Of a stretch of 41,432 nt of DNA, positions 38,781-41,432 are shown one piece after another (the stretch's first letter is position 1; each line of letters starts with the position of its first letter). Source of the stretch: JBCDCE01 sp039182515. Its GTDB lineage: Bacteria; Pseudomonadota; Alphaproteobacteria; Rhodobacterales; Rhodobacteraceae. Both the position numbers and the translations under genes were made by a program. A model generated the notes under the pieces. The model was given only the letters and a program-made list of their open reading frames with translations, was not told where the DNA came from and did not search any database. Where the stretch lies: the NCBI GenBank assembly GCA_039182515.1, contig JBCDCE010000034.1, positions 1 through 41,432 on the forward strand, written 5' to 3'.

Positions 38781-40112
38781 TTAAACGCTAAGCTCAAGTT
38801 GACTACGAATGATCTGCTGCAAATCCAACCGCGCTTTGAGGTTCGCGGCGATCAGAAACACACCCGCCAGCTTGCGTTGAACAAAAGGCACGTCGATCGG
38901 CACGCTGGGTGGAACAAAGCCACTTTCCGCAAGTGCCATGCCTTGCGTGTTCATGTACCGCGTCAGTGTTGGATCCGAAAAGTCGTAGATGCCTTCGCGA
39001 ACAGCCTCAAACACCACGCGCATCATATCGGTTAGTTGGGCGATATGCTGTGGATCGGTGGTGTCATCCCAAAGGCCAAGGCGCTCCGCCGCACTTTGCG
39101 CGCGCGGCATGTCTTGCGCGAGCCCTGCCAACAAAAGCGCGCGGTAGGCCTCTGCGATCCCCGCGTCTATTGCGCGCGTCGCCCCAAAGTCCAAAAGGAC
39201 GAGGCGTTGCGTGCGTGGATTAAATCGGAAATTGGCGAAATTTGGATCAGATTGAACAATGCCAAACTCAAAAAGCTCGCGCAGCACAAGGGTCACAAGA
39301 TCACCCGAGATTTGGTTGCGCAGCGTTTCGTCCAGGTCAGCAACCTTTTCAAGGGGTTGGCTGTCGATGAACGACATTGTTAGGATTGATGATACCGTAA
39401 AATCCTCATGGACTTCGGGCAATTCATAGCGATCTGCGCCTCGCAAAAGCCGTCGAAAGGTATTTAGGTGTTCGGCTTCGCGCAGATAGTCCGTTTCCTC
39501 ATGCAATTGCTTGCGCGCTTCCTCGATATAGGGATCAATTTCGAAGCCTTTCGGGATCAGCCCCGAAAGTTTCACCAGCGCTGCGACATTGGCAACGTCG
39601 CTGTCGATTGACTGTGCCACGCCGGGATATTGGACTTTTATGGCCACATCCCGCCCATCTTTCAGTTGGGCCCGATGGACCTGTCCAATTGACGCTGCAG
39701 CAATTGGGCGGACGTCGAATTTCGCAAACAAGCGCAGCCAATCAGGACCCCAGGCCTTTGTCAGCACGGTTTTGAGTTGAGCAGGGGGCATGTAGTCGGC
39801 TTCTGCTCGCAAACGTGCCATGATCTGCGAAAGCTCTGGCGGCAAGACGTCTCCTGCGTCCATCGAAATGAGTTGGCCAAGCTTCATGGCAGCGCCACGC
39901 ATGCGCGACAGCTCATTGGTAATGCGACCGATGTTGGCAGGCGTGATCAGCAAATCGCGTAATCCGGCACGCTCCCCTCGAAACGTGGCCTGAAGCCGTT
40001 GCGCAGCCATGTTGCCCGCCACGTTCAAAGCCATGCCGCCTAGGCGCGCTGCGCGCACAGCGCGGTTGCGCGGCACCGTTATAGGTCGCCCAAATTCTGG
40101 TTTTTCAGACAT
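38781..40112 (-). CDS. ABC1/COQ8-type atypical kinase (AarF family)
   Basis: A 443-residue member of the ABC1/UbiB family, which supports quinone biosynthesis by an ATPase or kinase-like activity. AAMKLGQLIS is the KxGQ motif, AAASIGQVHRA the Ala-rich loop, VAIKVQYPGV holds the ATP lysine, EETDY is the ExD motif, QSDPNFANF the catalytic loop and LLDFGATR the DFG. QSDPNxANF rather than HxDPHPGN places it with the COQ8/ADCK3 branch instead of UbiB. I prefer ATG 40112; in-frame ATGs at 40172 and 40184 are possible. It converges on the UbiG-like gene, which fits quinone or prenyl-lipid metabolism. Confidence 0.88.
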   Translation of the reverse strand: MSEKPEFGRPITVPRNRAVRAARLGGMALNVAGNMAAQRLQATFRGERAGLRDLLITPANIGRITNELSRMRGAAMKLGQLISMDAGDVLPPELSQIMARLRAEADYMPPAQLKTVLTKAWGPDWLRLFAKFDVRPIAAASIGQVHRAQLKDGRDVAIKVQYPGVAQSIDSDVANVAALVKLSGLIPKGFEIDPYIEEARKQLHEETDYLREAEHLNTFRRLLRGADRYELPEVHEDFTVSSILTMSFIDSQPLEKVADLDETLRNQISGDLVTLVLRELFEFGIVQSDPNFANFRFNPRTQRLVLLDFGATRAIDAGIAEAYRALLLAGLAQDMPRAQSAAERLGLWDDTTDPQHIAQLTDMMRVVFEAVREGIYDFSDPTLTRYMNTQGMALAESGFVPPSVPIDVPFVQRKLAGVFLIAANLKARLDLQQIIRSQLELSV

Positions 40113-40294
40113 GTTTTGTTCCGCCGATATGGCCCAGGTAGACGCATCTGAAGGATGGACAAGTGTCGACATCCCTTCGGGCATAGGTGTTGTTCCACGG
40201 GTGATCCTGCGTTTTGAGTATGTGTGCTTGTCCAAGCGGGCGCACCTGCTATCATTTTATTTAGGGACAAATTGATTTTTAGGCAGGTGGCGTT

Positions 40295-41432
40295 TTGCAC
40301 GCAGAAAAAGACTTTAGCGAATTGCGTGACGTTTTACTGATCTCGGGCGGCGGTTTTTTTTCCGCTATGGCCGATTGGTTAGGGACGCAGATGGGCGCCG
40401 ATCTGGCAATTATCGGATCCCTCAAGATCTCGGAAGCCGAGTATATAGAAGTTCTTGGATGGAGTGCCAAAAAGCCAGGCAAACGCTTGGTAAACTACGA
40501 TGCCTGCCGTGGTCCTTGCATGAACGTCATTGAGCGTAACGATACGGTTTTGTACCACGGTGAGCTGGACGAGCTCTTTCCAGAAGATAGCCTCGTTCAA
40601 GAGCGCGGCTCAAAAAGTTACTTGGGTTTGCCGTTAAAGAACCGAAACGGGGAGGTGATTGGGCTCTTATCACTCTTGTGGACCGAGCAGCTTGCGCCAG
40701 ATGAAGCACGCGATCATGTCGACGCTCTTAAGCCCCTGATCAACAGGATCGAAGCAGAGCTTGTAGAGCATAACATAAGCCATGCTTTTGGGGCGTTCAT
40801 GAACCCAATCGCGGACGATCCACGCCTTCCTGACAAAGCAATCTTTCGCACAATTGTTCAACAAGCTGCTTCCATTGCGCAGGTGCACTCAGCCATATTG
40901 ACACGCTGTGTGGATCGTGACGCTCAGAACTTTCAAATATTGGCGGCGGTTGCGGGGGGAGAGCTGCTCTTTGAGTCCGAAGACACGTTGCTGCCCTACG
41001 AGGACACACCCTGCGGCAACTTGAGAACTTGTGATGTCTTTTTCCAGGGCAGCGGGCTCCAAGAAACCTTTCCCCACGTAGAACTTTTCCGGACGCTTGG
41101 TGTGCACGCCTATTGTGGGTTTGGCATTCGAGAACGCGATGGCACGCCGATTGGCCATTTGTCTCTTCTGCACACCCGCCCCATCGCCCGCAGAATGCTA
41201 GAGTGTCGGATTGTGAACGTGGTCGCATCCCGCGCGCGTCAAGAACTGCAGCGGTTTGCCGTCGAAAAAGAACGCGAAGACCTGCGTGACGCACTGAACG
41301 TGCGCAAAAAGCTCGAAAGTTTGGGATTGATGGCCGGGACCATCGCGCATGATTTCAACAATCAGCTCGCAGCAATTATTGGCAATACAGAACTGGCCAA
41401 GATTGAGTTAGAGAACAACCATCCGGCCAGAC
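40295..41432 (+). CDS. GAF-domain sensor histidine kinase, 3' partial
   Basis: The frame opens at TTG 40295 after a TAG at 40280, with AGGTGG four bases upstream, and runs off the window end (379 codons seen). Two GAF-like sensor domains are visible (about residues 10-145 and 160-305): the first has SYLGLPLKNRNGEVIGLLSL, the second EDTPCGNL and HAYCGFGIRERDGTPIGHL. A short coiled linker leads to the phospho-acceptor helix, LGLMAGTIAHDFNNQLAAII, an HDFNN-type H-box. The ATPase domain and any receiver domain lie beyond the window. It would autophosphorylate in response to an unknown signal. Confidence 0.88.
   Translation, partial: MHAEKDFSELRDVLLISGGGFFSAMADWLGTQMGADLAIIGSLKISEAEYIEVLGWSAKKPGKRLVNYDACRGPCMNVIERNDTVLYHGELDELFPEDSLVQERGSKSYLGLPLKNRNGEVIGLLSLLWTEQLAPDEARDHVDALKPLINRIEAELVEHNISHAFGAFMNPIADDPRLPDKAIFRTIVQQAASIAQVHSAILTRCVDRDAQNFQILAAVAGGELLFESEDTLLPYEDTPCGNLRTCDVFFQGSGLQETFPHVELFRTLGVHAYCGFGIRERDGTPIGHLSLLHTRPIARRMLECRIVNVVASRARQELQRFAVEKEREDLRDALNVRKKLESLGLMAGTIAHDFNNQLAAIIGNTELAKIELENNHPAR

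Overview
The window looks like chromosomal DNA of a marine-type alphaproteobacterium, most likely family Rhodobacteraceae (Roseobacter group). This is inferred from codon usage, a VPLPA-type C-terminal sorting signal, the mix of split transketolase, Tm-1-like, Rieske and SBP56 catabolic genes, and dense operons with 4-bp ATGA or GTGA overlaps. No database search was possible, so the taxonomy is an inference.

Layout. (1) 2-6414, plus strand: the 3' part of a catabolic operon with a split transketolase (two subunits), an aldehyde dehydrogenase, an enolase-superfamily dehydratase or racemase, an FAD monooxygenase fused to an NTF2-like domain, and an SDR. It converges on a minus-strand pair (a Tm-1-like protein and a second aldehyde dehydrogenase, 6411-9139). 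(2) 9140-9844: about 700 bp with no convincing large gene. (3) 9845-16153: a divergent module of poorly known envelope proteins. Minus strand: a VPLPA-CTERM secreted protein and two membrane-anchored helical proteins. Plus strand: a basic, Pro/Lys-rich helical protein and a membrane-anchored DUF4403/TULIP-like protein. (4) 16178-21190, minus strand: a tight six-gene operon (PanB-like protein with a changed metal site, Rieske oxygenase, CoA-ester lyase, SBP56/methanethiol-oxidase-like protein, 2Fe-2S ferredoxin, CoA-binding protein) next to a divergent MarR regulator with nested palindromes between them.

(5) 21971-32932 is the most unusual part. A SARP-type regulator sits in one operon with a Tat-exported protein that fuses a PAP2/vanadium-haloperoxidase-fold phosphatase domain to a subtilisin-like protease through a (TK)n stretch, followed by a secreted trypsin-like protease. 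A second unit carries an unknown protein and a full vanadium-dependent haloperoxidase, and ends at a strong terminator. Facing it is a minus-strand trio (membrane protein, DM13-like protein, unknown protein). All three transcription units are preceded by the same motif, TCACG-N6-TCACG (direct repeats 11 bp apart), which is the geometry SARP regulators use. I propose that the three units form one regulon: a haloperoxidase/protease envelope system that I do not recognise from described systems.

(6) 32978-41432: a hidden small gene, the GTPase ychF, an XRE-TPR regulator whose start overlaps GTCAC repeats spaced 10 bp apart, a small membrane protein, a GCATAC repeat array, tRNA-Ser(GCT), an isoprenylcysteine-methyltransferase-like membrane protein overlapping a UbiG-like methyltransferase, a COQ8/ABC1-type kinase, and the 5' part of a GAF-domain sensor histidine kinase cut by the window end.
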